From the NCBI GenBank assembly GCA_023512835.1, contig CM042087.1, positions 19,845,260 to 19,909,259 on the forward strand: a stretch of DNA of 64,000 bases, read 5' to 3'. This DNA comes from Taxillus chinensis. Taxonomy: Eukaryota; Streptophyta; Magnoliopsida; Santalales; Loranthaceae. Under the pieces are notes generated by a model. The model searched no databases, was not told where the DNA came from, and saw nothing but the letters and a program-made list of their open reading frames with translations. A program made the translations under genes and the position numbers. Of this stretch, positions 12,179-22,644 are shown one piece after another (position 1 is the stretch's first letter; each line of letters starts with the position of its first letter).

Positions 12179-12840
12179 CAGATAAGTGCAGATCATTACA
12201 TAGAAGATCTATGTGGTGATCCAAACCATTGTGAATACTAGGATGAGGTAGCAACTTGAACTCATCAATAGGCGGGTAACACTCCATCACGAACAGCTCA
12301 AGGTGGTGTTGGGTGATGTTACAGCAATGAAGAAGAGAAGAGAAGAGATAACAATAATAGTGCTTACATAGCTTATAATTGATTTTGAGAAGTTTATATC
12401 TCACAGGAAGCCTATATTTTAGCCTATAGGGTAGGAACTACAGACGTACTCATGGAGAGCATATAATACTTAAGACATAGACACAGGGGCAGCTACGAAC
12501 TAGGACACGGGCAGCCTATAATTTAAGATATAGAAACCTTAACGGGAATATGGATAGACTGTAAAAATTAAACTAATCAACAACAAATCACCTTATCATA
12601 AAATATGTAAATGATATCTCAAAAAAAATATTTTGAAACAAAACAACAACCTTATCATAAAATTGAAAACAAAAGAAGATTATACTGTGAAAAAGAAATC
12701 AAACATACTAGGAAAAAAGGTAAACAACAGAAATCATAGATACTGAAATCATATATACTTTATAAGGCCCATAAATACTAAATCATAGATGCATCGAAAA
12801 TAAGCATATACCTAAACTCAGTACCTCCTATTAATCTTAG
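12179..12840. other. Unassigned AT-rich sequence
   Basis: No recognisable domain. A minus-strand ORF at 12174-12404 contains LELFVMECYPPIDEF and could be a degraded exon or transposon protein fragment, but I do not recognise it. The rest (12400-12840) is A-rich and uninformative. It may be the interior of the CACTA element whose end is at 13302. Confidence 0.3.
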
Positions 12841-12954
12841 AGACAAACAAATCTTGCGAGAGAGAATAGATCAGAGGAGGTGGAAGATGAACTACAGATC
12901 GGCAGTGACGACAAGATGGTGGCGATCGACAGTGCCACTAGATCTACCTAGGGC

Positions 12955-12988
<34 letters not shown>

Positions 12989-13302
12989 TTGGAGTGTTGT
13001 GTTTTTTTAATGCAATATGCTAATTGAGGGAGATAAAGATACATTAATTAGAGATATTTATTTATTTTAACTAAAAGCAATGATGGCGTTTAATGGACAC
13101 ACCGCCATTAATTAACCTATCGGAGTGTTTTCTACACCGCCAGCATAGATAGGAACCTATGTCGACCTTTGTTTACGCAAATGCTGCCATTGATATTGTT
13201 TGATGGCGTTTCTAGGAAATGCTGTTGTATATATAATGCATCATTGTTTTAATAAAACGCCACCCATTAAAACGCCGCCATAGATGTTATTTTTTTGTAG
13301 TG
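12841..13302. mobile_element. CACTA-type DNA transposon terminus
   Basis: The right edge reads TTTTTTTGTAGTG (to 13302), that is CACTACAAAAAAA from the end inward, the classic CACTA inverted-repeat start. Internal to it are repeated GGCGTTT / AACGCC subterminal motifs (about 13083, 13200, 13256, 13270), as expected of transposase-binding repeats. No matching left end with the same termini is evident, so only one end is supported. A GA microsatellite (about 12955-12990) lies inside. No transposase is visible. Confidence 0.65.
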
Positions 13303-13446
13303 ATTTTATATCAAAATAATAATAATACATTTATTTTTTATTATAATATACATTTCCTTACTATTAGTTTTAAAATAAATCATGTATTCCTTATTAATAA
13401 TATTATTATCATTATCATTAATAATAATTATTATTATTACTAATAC

Positions 13447-13448
<2 letters not shown>
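13303..13448. other. AT-rich flank of the CACTA end
   Basis: Simple AT-rich sequence with ATT/AAT runs and no coding signal. The bases immediately after the CACTA terminus would carry the 3-bp target duplication, which cannot be checked without the other end. Confidence 0.4.
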
Positions 13449-13477
<29 letters not shown>

Positions 13478-13761
13478 TATATGATATATTATAAGTACAT
13501 ATATTAATTATATAAGCATATGAAATAAAAAGAGCTTAGCCTAATAGTCAGAGGCAAGTTGGTGAGAGGGAGGTCTCAGGTTCAAAATTTCCTGACAACA
13601 TTTTGCCAGGAATTGTGCCAATTATGCATAGGGTAGGGCGAGCCGGGATGGGTTGGGTGTTCATGTTGCAACTGAATTGAAATAGAGTGCGGGGCGGAAA
13701 TGAAAAATACCAATGAGACATGAGTTTATCCTGGAATGCACCATCCTTTGACGAGGCACAA

Positions 13762-13827
<66 letters not shown>

Positions 13828-14140
13828 CTATATGATATATTATAAGTACATATATTAATTATATAAGCATATGAAATAAAAAGAGCTTAGCCTAATAGTC
13901 AGAAAGGCATGTTGGTGAGAGGGAGGTCTCAGGTTCAAAATTTCCTGACAACATTTTGCCAGGAATTGTGCCAACTATGCGTACGCAGGGCGAGCTAGGA
14001 TGGATTGGGTGTTCATGTTTTGACTGAATTGAAATAGGGTGCGGGGCGGAAATGAAAAATACCAACGAGACATGAGTTTATCCTGGAATGCACCATCCTT
14101 TGACGAGGCACAATATTTTCGCTTTGTCCCCGCCCTGCCA
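13449..14140 (+). repeat. 351-bp tandem duplication bounded by (ATT)n arrays
   Basis: Two copies start ATGATATATTATAAGTACAT at 13481 and 13832, giving a period of 351 bp. Both contain AGCTTAGCCTAATAGTCAG and GGTCTCAGGTTCAAAATTTC, then GCGGGGCGGAAATGAAAAA and end ...GAGGCACAATATT. (ATT)n lies before copy 1 (13449-13477) and between the copies (13762-13827). The two 20-base blocks look loosely like the A and B boxes of a tRNA-derived SINE, but spacing and consensus fit poorly. The copies differ at several positions, so the duplication is not a recent assembly duplicate. Confidence 0.75.
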
Positions 14141-14429
14141 TCCCTAAGTAGGAGTGATCATCAATCAGTTCAGTTAGTTTGTATACAATTTTTAAATCAA
14201 ACCAAAGACATTTGGTTTGGAAAAAAATTCAAACCTTAACCAACCAATAAAGGTTAAAAACCATCAATTCTTGGTTCGGTTCGAAGCATAAAGTTCGGCT
14301 CAGTTCATCAATTTGAATCGGTTTTTAAATTTTAACGACAAATTAAAAAGAGATACATTCATCTCAAACATCATCACCTATAAGCTTCTAAAGCACCCGT
14401 AAAAAAAGGTCTAAAAACATTAGACTTTG
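14141..14429. other. Non-coding spacer
   Basis: No feature recognised. It contains several TTGGTTCGG / GGTTCGGTTCG-like short blocks (14270-14300) but no ORF, terminal repeat or RNA signature that I can support. Confidence 0.3.
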
Positions 14430-15530
14430 GGGGGAGTGGAAATCAAACTTTATTCAACATGAAAGAAAAGGATTACAAAGATTGCGACCAAACTAGGGAC
14501 AACCCCCTAGAGCTTAAAGAAAAAAGAACATAACTTCTATGGGAGCTTTGTAAAAAAAAACCCTTGAAAAGAGTCCCGAGAGAAGCCTAAAGAAAACAAA
14601 ATAGGAAAAAATAGCTACATACTTAAGCATACAAAATAAAAATAGTCCTCCAAAAGGCTAAGAAAAAGAAGGAAAAAATAAAATAAAATAAAAATAAATA
14701 AGATAAAAGCGAAGTAGTTGCACGATCAAAGACAAGACCCCTCCCAGGCGTACTTGCATAAGAAAATAGAGAAGGCAAGAGAAAGGAAAGAAAGAAAATT
14801 ATAGTACCTAAGCTTACCAGAGGAAAGGAACTAAGGTAACTGACACTATAGCCTATAAGGCCCGCAAGATACCACTACAGATGAGGAAGCTCATGGAGAA
14901 GAAACCAACAAAGGAAGGGTAGCCCAAGAGGAAAACCAGCAACATAATAGCTGCTCGGGAAGCAAAACAACAGAATAGCAGAAGCTCGGGAAGAAAACTT
15001 AGCATAACAACTGCATATACAACCAAAATAGCACAAGCACCAATGGAAAACCAGTAGCAGGACAGCTGCATATACAGCCTAACCAGCACGAGCACCAATG
15101 AAAACCAGCAGCATAAATCATAGGAAGAGTCACACTACACGAATTTCCCAGCAAGAAGAAGCCCCAACCACAGGCCAATCCAAGGGACTAGCACCCCACA
15201 CCCAAGCTAAGGGGCAGAACCACTACGGGCAAACTCATCCCAACAACAAGGAGAGAGCCTAAACAAGAAGAGCAACAACATCGAACAGCACATTAAAAAC
15301 CACAACCACCTACATAGAGACAGCATGCCCACAAACATTAAAACAGAACCAGAAAAAAGGGAGAAGAACCTATAGGGAAAAGGTAGCACTAAAGACATCA
15401 GGAAACCCAGAGGAACCAAATAGAGCAAAATAGGGGCAGTAGCAGAGGAAAAGAGACCAACTAGCAACAACCCCAGAAAAGCCCAATAAGCCTCATCTAA
15501 AGCAGACTAGAGGGAGAAGGCCACCAAGAA
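14430..15530 (-). repeat. LINE 3' untranslated region (minus strand)
   Basis: This is the low-complexity, purine-rich (plus strand) tail of the LINE. Minus-strand ORFs here (14853-15098, 15207-15470) are strongly hydrophobic because of repeated CTGCTG/TTGTTG-like codons and match no domain. A polyadenylation-like AATAAA is present on the minus strand at about 14450. A long poly(A) tail and target duplication are not evident at the left end. Confidence 0.5.
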
Positions 15531-17151
15531 CTAGCGACAATAGTGAGGCAAACCAAAAAGATCCTCCTGAATAAGCAGAGAACAAAGAGGAGGAAAAGAT
15601 AGAATGGAGAAATGAATGGTGCCATTGACACTGTGTGCCACAGCAACTAACTTATCACCTACCTGGTTGCCTTCACGAAAGATGTGACACATAACAGCAG
15701 GAGGGACTATTAAAGAGGTACACTCCCATAAAGTGTAGACTAAGTGCCAAGGAGGAGTACAAATTGCAGTAAGGCAATTAATATCCAATTGAGACTCCAG
15801 TTCAATGATAGAGAGGGAGGCAGAGAGAGACAGCTAGAGAAAGGCCTTCCAAAAGAGCCAAAGCTTTAATCATATTAGATGAGACAAGACCAAAGTTCGA
15901 ACAAAAACTAGCCACAACCTAACTAGAAGAGTCCCAAATCACGCCCCCACCCACACTTGAATGGTGGAGGGCAGAACCATTGCATTTGAGCTTAAAACCC
16001 AACATCGGAGGCAACCATTTGACCCAATGACCAATGAAAACATGATAATTCATCACAGGAAAGTGAAGAGAAGAGAGGAGGTGAGCGTGGAGAATGTGGT
16101 AACCACCGAGAACTTCATAGGAGAAAGTAGGGAAGTTACTTGGACGAAAATTGATGACCTTTTGGTCATACAAGAATGCATTTCTGGAAGTCCACAGAAA
16201 CCATGGAATAAGGCCCCCCAATCAAATATGAAGGAGCCCTATTTGAGAGGAAGGAGAGGTGTGAGAGAACCAAGATTGAAGAAACAGAGGAAAGGACCGA
16301 TGGGCTTTGATAAATCCAGTAAGACGGCCATAATAACCCCATAAAAGGGTGGCCAACTCCCGATTAAGAAAGAGGTGATCCAGGGATTCCTCCTGAGGGG
16401 CCGAGCAGCACACACATTTGGAGGCCATATGGATCCCACACCTCTTGAAAGCAAGATCAATACCCACCTCATGATGAAGAGATTTCCAAAGAAAGATGCT
16501 AGTCTTCAAAGAGTGAACAGGATGCTAGATGTGTTTGAAAATTTGAGGAGGCACCTGGTGGCGATGGTCATCATAAGAAAGATAGATGGAAAAGAAGCCC
16601 TTGCTACAACATTCAAAGATGAGTTGATCAAGTTCATCGGCATAAGAAATAAAGGGAAGGGCTTATAGGCACTCAACATAGATGGAAGGAGGAGTAGCTA
16701 AACCAATATCACGAAGAGGCAAAGGGGGAAGGTCTGAAGACCCCTCGAGAAGGATGGAGTCCGACCATTTATCACACCAAAAGTCAATGTCTTCCTGCCC
16801 AACCAATCAATCGGAGTTACGCAGAATGCACCCAAGATGAGGAGTAACCATTTTCCAAGTGTGAGAAGCTTCCCTAGCAAGAGACTGGCCAGAAATAGCA
16901 CTGGGGTGACCATATTTAGATTGCATAAGCCGAGTCTAAATAGAATGCCCAGAAATAAAAGACCAAGCCAATTTGGAATGGAGTGCGGACATCATAGAAA
17001 CTAAGTCTGGGACACACAAGCCCCCTTCAAAACAAGGCCAACATACGTGCTTCTAATTAATCCGGTGGAGATGAGAAGAATTCTTCCCTTGCCACAGAAA
17101 ATTAGCAAAGAGAGAATTAAGCCATTTGAGGAGCAGTTTGGGCAGTTGAAC
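15531..17151 (-). pseudogene. L1-type LINE ORF2 3' part: reverse-transcriptase zinc-binding and RNase H
   Basis: On the minus strand the sequence reads, from the right: the RT C-terminal region (17000-17151, WKHVCWPCFEGGLCVPDL and HSKLAWSFISG); the linker (WLGRKTLTFGV); the zf-RVT domain (16222-16509, KTSIFLWKSLHHEVGIDLAF then CVCCSAPQEESLDHLF with its Cys/His set); and a plant LINE RNase H (16005-15919, LKCNGSALHHSSVGGGVIWD; and HIFREGNQVGDKL near 15680). Stops and frameshifts interrupt it. The 5' two thirds of ORF2 are missing; the copy is cut at 17152 by a minus-strand gypsy LTR, with TGAAC as the left flank. Confidence 0.82.
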
Positions 17152-18218
17152 TGTCATGCCCCCAAATTCTAGGGAACCCGGAACCAGGAACATGACTTCC
17201 CCTTGCCCGCACCCAAAAGGTCAAGGGGTTTGTGACTAGCACCAATAGAGACTACACCGCGGGTGCAGTCTCAAACATGCAACCCTGTATAGTCATACAT
17301 CAAGGCTAATCCTGTACATTCCCATATATCATCATGCATACACTAAGTCAAACATTCATACAGACATCACATCACAAACAGTATGCAAATACAACTGTCC
17401 GCGGACCCATGTCCGGGATAACACCCAAAATAATACAGAATACAATACTATATCATACATCAGAGTAGTGGGCACGTCCTCCTAAAAGAAGGTCCTCTAC
17501 TAGTCTCGGGTCACACCTGAAAAAGGGAAACAACAAGTAGTGGTGAGTGACAAGCTCAGTAGGTAACCCCAAAACTCAACATCATGCAAACATACAAGTC
17601 TATACTATATGCTCAGTGTACTCGTGCACCATGTAGTGTGCACAATCATTAGGACTCAGCCTGCAAACATACATCAGGACCAAGTCTGCCCACACAGGAC
17701 AGCTTGTCTACGATCCTCAACAGGATCCCAGCTCAGGGCACTCAGCCCAAGCTCTACGAGCTCCACGGCTCCCGAGCTCAAAGGCTTAACACAGGCCTTA
17801 GCCTCACGGTGAGAACCCAACAAGTCAGAAAGCCAAAGTCCCAATTCCTCAAACCAACAGACCAACACCAATATGGCATTAAGGTTCACCATACTCCCTT
17901 TATAACTAAAGCTAGTCTTCACAAACCGATCATCATTCCTTGACCAAGGAAGGAGATACCCATAGGAGTTGTTTTCTTGAAATAAAAAGTCTCAGCATTG
18001 GGTTTCCATATCATAACTAAGATAATCTGATTTTTGGGGATTTTTCCGAGATATCTAACCCCACTTTCCAAAAATTCACCTCTACGAAAAACTAAATTTT
18101 TCTGAGATTTTACACTAAATCCCAATTTTCACATTTTGAAGGATTGAGAATTTAATTTTCTAGTATTTTTATTTGAATCCAAAAGGGGGGTATTTCGCTA
18201 TTTACATCGTAACTTAAA
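17152..18218 (-). repeat. Family A gypsy LTR, 3' portion in reverse orientation (A3)
   Basis: The sequence opens TGTCATGCCCCCAAATTC, the reverse complement of the family A LTR end. It tracks that LTR inward past the acceptor-like site (CTGAAAAAGGG near 17518) to the ATTTAAGTTACGATG block near 18205. It then stops and forward LTR sequence follows. About 1.07 kb remains. The missing 5' half and the abrupt orientation switch show a rearrangement and not a simple solo LTR. Confidence 0.85.
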
Positions 18219-18947
18219 TGTGGGAAAGTATAAATAGGGCAGTGAAGAACTCGAATCCCTAATTGTCATACGTGTTTGCCTTTCTAGAGAGAGAAAGAGG
18301 AGAGGAGAGAGAAAGAGAAGGGAGAAAGCGAAATGGACGATCCGGAGCTCAAATCGACCAAAGTTGAGGTAGGGATTTGTTCTTCTCACTCCTATGTTGT
18401 TGATTATGCTTGCTAGAGTAGCTAAAGCATGTGAATTAACTCCCAATTCGTGGAATTGGAAGTATGAACCCTAAAGTTTGAAAAACTCAATTTTTCTTGT
18501 TTTGGTATGAATTGATGTTGGTTTGGTAGCCTAAGATGGCTAGGATGAGTTAAAAAGCCATTTGAGGGATGAATTAGTGCTTAAAAATGGAGATTTAATG
18601 GGTATAATTGGATTTCGGGATGAAATCGGGAATAACGCAGTTGTCGGTTCGCGACTGGGGAACTGCTCGAGGCTGGCTTCGAGCAGAGCTTCGAGCAGAG
18701 TGTCGAGCAGGAGCCTCGAGCCTAGAGTGTCGAGCAGGGTCGAGCAGAGCTTCGAGCAAGGTGTCTCGAGCAGGGTGTCTCGAGCAGTTAGACAGTGTAG
18801 TTACCAGTGTATGTTGCCAGGGTGCCTGGACCCATTTACATTATAACCATTAAGTCTCTCCACATTTAAGTCTACTTAAGTTACAACGTAAATAGCGAAA
18901 TAACCCCCATTTGGATTCAAATAAAAATACTAGAAAATTAAATTCCC
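18219..18947 (+). repeat. Family F/A-like gypsy LTR, 5' portion (F2 left)
   Basis: Forward LTR sequence with TATAAATAGG at 18229, a GA-rich leader, and a donor-like GAG|GTAGGG at 18368-18373. A run of CTTCGAGCAG / GTGTCGAGCAG repeats lies at 18664-18787. It ends ...AAATTCCC at 18947, where C1 begins. Its last about 153 bp are repeated after C1 (32033-32185). With the reverse LTR at 17990-18218 it forms a partial inverted repeat. Confidence 0.75.
18229..18236 (+). promoter_or_regulatory. TATA box of F2 LTR
   Basis: TATAAATA is followed by a purine-rich leader and a splice-donor-like GAGGTAGGG 140 bp downstream, the same arrangement as in the other gypsy LTRs of the window. Confidence 0.5.
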
Positions 18948-20285
18948 AGAATTTGGATAATGCTGATAAAGCCTTATGTAATTTGATCTGAGATCTTTTG
19001 TGTTTATTTGATCGTTGCAGAAGATATGTTATTAATCCGGAGATACACTCGTGAGAGCAAAGCTAAGGATAGGATACATAATCCTGATCCGGACAAGAGT
19101 GAGTGTCGTCAAACACTTGGTAAATAACCAAGTTATCAATACATACGGAATAAGGAACATTCGTGCGGACTAAGAACTTAAAAGCTATGGATTGCGGAAT
19201 ATGTTCCTAAGTGCCTCAAATGGACTAAGTCAGACTAATGCGGAGTAAGAGTCTTGGTCAACGAGGTCACACGAAGCAAAAGGTTTGAAAAGGACTTAAA
19301 AAGTTAAGTCTTCCCTCCAAGCGAACTAAAGTGAAGAAGACACGGAGTAAGGCATCCGAGTCTTTCATACATACGGAGTAAGGAAGTATTGATGCGGAGT
19401 AAGGAAGCACTGATATAGAATAAGTCATCCGACCTTTTAAGACTGCTGGAGTAAGGAACTTACATACGGAGTAAGGAACCCCCCCAAACACCCCCCCCCC
19501 CCCCCCCCCCCCGGAACTTACATACGGAGTAAGGAATTTACATACGGAGTAAGGAACTTACATGCGGAGTAAGGAAGCGCTGGCATGGACTAAGGATTCC
19601 AGTACTAAATAGATACGGAGTAAGCAACCACTGACACGGAGTAAGGTTCTGAGCTTCATTAGCAACAGATTAAGGAGAATTACACCGGACCAAGAAGATA
19701 CCAACTCACCGCATTTAATGTTATCAGCTCGTGGCATCCCGATGTAAAACAAATTTATTGAGAACATGAAGAATCTTACACGTGGATCATCTGGATATGT
19801 GGACACAACCACAATTGTATTTGGGAACTCACAAATGCACTTATACTCTTTAAACCCAAGATCTTGAGCTCCACAAACTGCAGCAGTCAAGGCAGAGAGA
19901 TTACCGAGGAATAGTTAGTGCTGAACGCATTCCGGAACTACAAGTTCCAAGGTAGTCTCTTAGGAATGTTTGTATAAATATTCATATTTGTATATTTGTA
20001 AGCGATGGTGATACAGTGTATGAGCCTGAATTAACCCTGTGTATACATAAGAGCTCAAGCATACAATCTAGGCTAGTGTGTGAATCCTTTTGTAAAACAG
20101 AGTGTAAGAGAGTTGCTTCTATTTTGTTGTAATTATCTCTTGATAATAAAACAAAATACTTCCACTATCTGGTTATCTTTCGCAGTGATTCTATCACTTA
20201 ACTAGATCTGTGCCGTGCCTTAAGAGTGTAAAAGAGTTTCGATGAGAGCCTATTCACCCCCCCTCTAGGCTCCAAGGGACCATCA
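18948..20285 (+). repeat. C1 5' LTR (family C copia), missing its first about 12-15 bp
   Basis: The sequence starts AGAATTTGGATAATGC. The 3' LTR starts 15 bases earlier, with TGTTGGATCAAACCC. CCC is shared with the flanking gypsy LTR, so the junction is a 3-bp microhomology. It ends GGGACCATCA at 20285. It carries a dispersed array of CGGAGTAAGGA-like motifs (19100-19640), a poly-C run (19490-19512) and TATAAATA at 19973-19980. It diverges from the 3' LTR by visible substitutions and several indels, so the insertion is not recent. Confidence 0.9.
19973..19980 (+). promoter_or_regulatory. TATA box of C1 5' LTR
   Basis: TATAAATA is conserved in the 3' LTR at 31720-31727. It lies about 305 bp before the LTR end, as expected for the copia core promoter. 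Confidence 0.6.
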
Positions 20286-20287
20286 AG

Positions 20288-20299
20288 TGGTATCAGAGC
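20288..20299 (+). other. C1 primer-binding site
   Basis: TGGTATCAGAGC begins two bases after the LTR end and is a perfect match to the initiator tRNA-Met complement used by most plant copia elements. Confidence 0.9.
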
Positions 20300-20345
20300 A
20301 GTCTATTTGTTCAAAAGTATAGATCCCACTCTTTTACTCTAAGCA

Positions 20346-22644
20346 ATGGCCGATGAAAGCAGTATGCTATTCAACACTCACCTTAACTCCGGAGGTGCAC
20401 AAGAGCCCATCCCAAATCGAAGCAGCAGTGAAAACGTCGACCCACCTCAACCTGCTGCTGCTGCCGCTCCTCAACCACGGAGTTCTGGTTTTACATTGAT
20501 GAAACCGCCCAAATTCACACCTGAGCTTTTCTCCCAGTGGAAAGCTCGGATGAAGATGTTTATGGTATGCCATGATCATCTCATGTGGCCATGTCTTCAT
20601 CAGGAGATTCCAATTCCGATGACTATCGGAGAACATGGAGTTAGGAGGCCAAAGACGGATGCTGAACTTACCAACGATGAAAGAGCCTGGCAGTGCGCTA
20701 GTGAAAAGGCTTTGGCTTATGTTACATCATCCTTGGATTCCGAGGCTTTCACGGACGTCTAGGGTTGCACGACAGCAAAAGCCATTTGCGATAAACCGAT
20801 AATCCTCTATGAGGGGAGTCAATCCCAAATGCAAAATGTGATATGTACTCTCAGGCAGAACTTTGAGAGTTTCAATCATAAACCAGGCGAATCACTCGAA
20901 AGCATCTATTGGAGATTCGGCAAGCTCATTCTTGAGCTGAAGACTGTCAATGAGCATTATTCTCAATCTCAGATCAATGACAAGTTCTTTCGCTCCTTGC
21001 CAGATCGATACTACTCCAAACAACTCCAGATGCAATCAGACAAAACGCGCGTATGTTCCCCTTGAAGAACTATATGGAGAGCTGCGGACTCACGAAGTCA
21101 GGTTTAAGTACTCTGACCAGGATAAGAAAATAGCTCGGAAAGAAAAGGGGGTAGCTCTCAAAGCTACGGAATGTTTAAACATACTGAGGAATGATGATAC
21201 GGACGTGTCCGAGAATTCTGACTCTGACGAGGAGGAGATAGATCTTCTCGTCAAATCCTTTGAGCGATTCCTACGGAAAAGCAGAAAAGGATTCAGGAGA
21301 TGCTCATCATCATCTTTCCAAAGGAAAGAGAGACCGGAGTCCAGTTCCCAGGAATGCTACAACTGTGGGAAAACCGGTCATTGGGCCAAGGAATGCAGAT
21401 CCAAATCAAAAGTGGCCGAGAAAAGTGACAAGGTAACTCCTCGCCGTTCCACCTCAGACAACAGCAAGAACAAGAGGAAGGCGTTCGTGACAAAGTACAT
21501 CAATGGCTCAGAAGAAGAGAAGGAATCCTCGGATGATGAGCCAACTCCTAAGCCGAATGTCTGCCTCATGGCAAACACTGATGTACCTTCTATCTCTGAG
21601 CTCATGAGTAAATTAGAATCTCTTATTAGTGAACGTGATCATGAAAAGAATGAGAGACAAATAATTACTCAAATGTACAAAGATGTGGAAAGTCAGAATA
21701 AACGCCTTGAATTTACTATCACTAGACTTGAAAAGGACATAGCTGACTTCAGAGGAAAAGAGGCTTGGTATCATGATCTAAGACCTGAAAATCATCTGTT
21801 AAATACCAACCTAACGGGCCTAAAAGTTATTGTGAAATGACTCGAAAACGAACTGGAACAGAAAAGGGAAATAAATCGTAAGTGGCTAAAATCCGGGGAA
21901 ATTGCCTCTTTCTTTAGGACTTATCCTGACAACATCCGAGTCAAACCTGGCCTAGGTTTAGAACCATCGACTTCCATAGCTCATGCTACTGAGTGCCCTC
22001 CGGATTTCACTCCAAAACTAACCAACTTATATCCTGTTAGTACATATAAACCGTTGGATGGTTTCATTTCAGGTGGCACCATAGTTTATGACTGTGGAGT
22101 TGAGGTTGTTACTGCACTTCCCGAAGCAGTAGCACCCGTAACTAATGATGAAGGGAAGGCTGCTGCAGTTAAAGCCAAAACTACAGCACCCAAAAAGAAA
22201 GGAAAGGCTAAGGCTGACGCATCTAGGGCCAAGAGCACGTCACCCAAACGCAATGGATTAGGCCACAGGGAACAGAGTAGAAAGTCTGTAAAATCTAAGA
22301 GACCTGTATCCCCTGTTTGTACTTCACATTATAGTGTTTGTTCCATCTGTAGGGAAATAGGTCATTATCACTATGCATGTCGGAGTTTATCTGATAACTG
22401 GCTTTGTAATCAAATTTAATCCAATAAAGATTTGTTTAATAAAAGGGTTTCTTCGAGCAAAACAAAATCTAAACCTCAAAGGAGTGTCTCTCCCAAGAAA
22501 ACCCAAATAAAAGAAGCAGTTGAAATTAACAAGGTAAAGTCAACTTGGAGAGCTAAAAGTCCTAGCAAAATCAAATCCGGAACTATTGACAATACTGCTG
22601 CTCTCTCTAACCACCCGAAACAAGTTTGGGCACCAAAAGTGTAA
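20346..22644 (+). pseudogene. SIRE-type copia gag (C1)
   Basis: The start MADESSMLFNTHLNSGGAQE is shared with C4 and lies 60 bp after the LTR. The capsid-like part (KPPKFTPELFSQWKARMKMF, about residues 58-77) leads to a CCHC zinc knuckle at 21355-21396 (CYNCGKTGHWAKEC). An acidic stretch, a coiled coil (SKLESLISERDHEKN..., 21608 onward), a Lys/Ala-rich segment and a second CX2CX4HX4C knuckle (VCSICREIGHYHYAC, about 22336-22380) follow. Defects are a TAG at 20759-20761 (CAG in C4), a frame change near 21050, a TGA at 21838-21840 and a TAA at 22417-22419. The final UAA at 22642-22644 after APKV is also present in C4 and may be a genuine gag-pol boundary. The long gag with two knuckles and a coiled coil fits the SIRE/Maximus lineage. 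Confidence 0.9.

Noticed and set aside
12174..12404. 76-codon minus-strand ORF as a possible gene
   Set aside because: No recognised domain, no second exon and no conservation evidence within the window.
13530..13600. tRNA-like or SINE A/B boxes
   Set aside because: Box B departs from GGTTCRANNCC and the A-to-B spacing is not convincing; no tail or duplication was found, so it is kept only as a possibility.
14853..15470. Minus-strand hydrophobic ORFs that look like membrane proteins
   Set aside because: They fall in the low-complexity 3' region of a LINE and owe their hydrophobicity to repeated Leu/Val/Cys codons.
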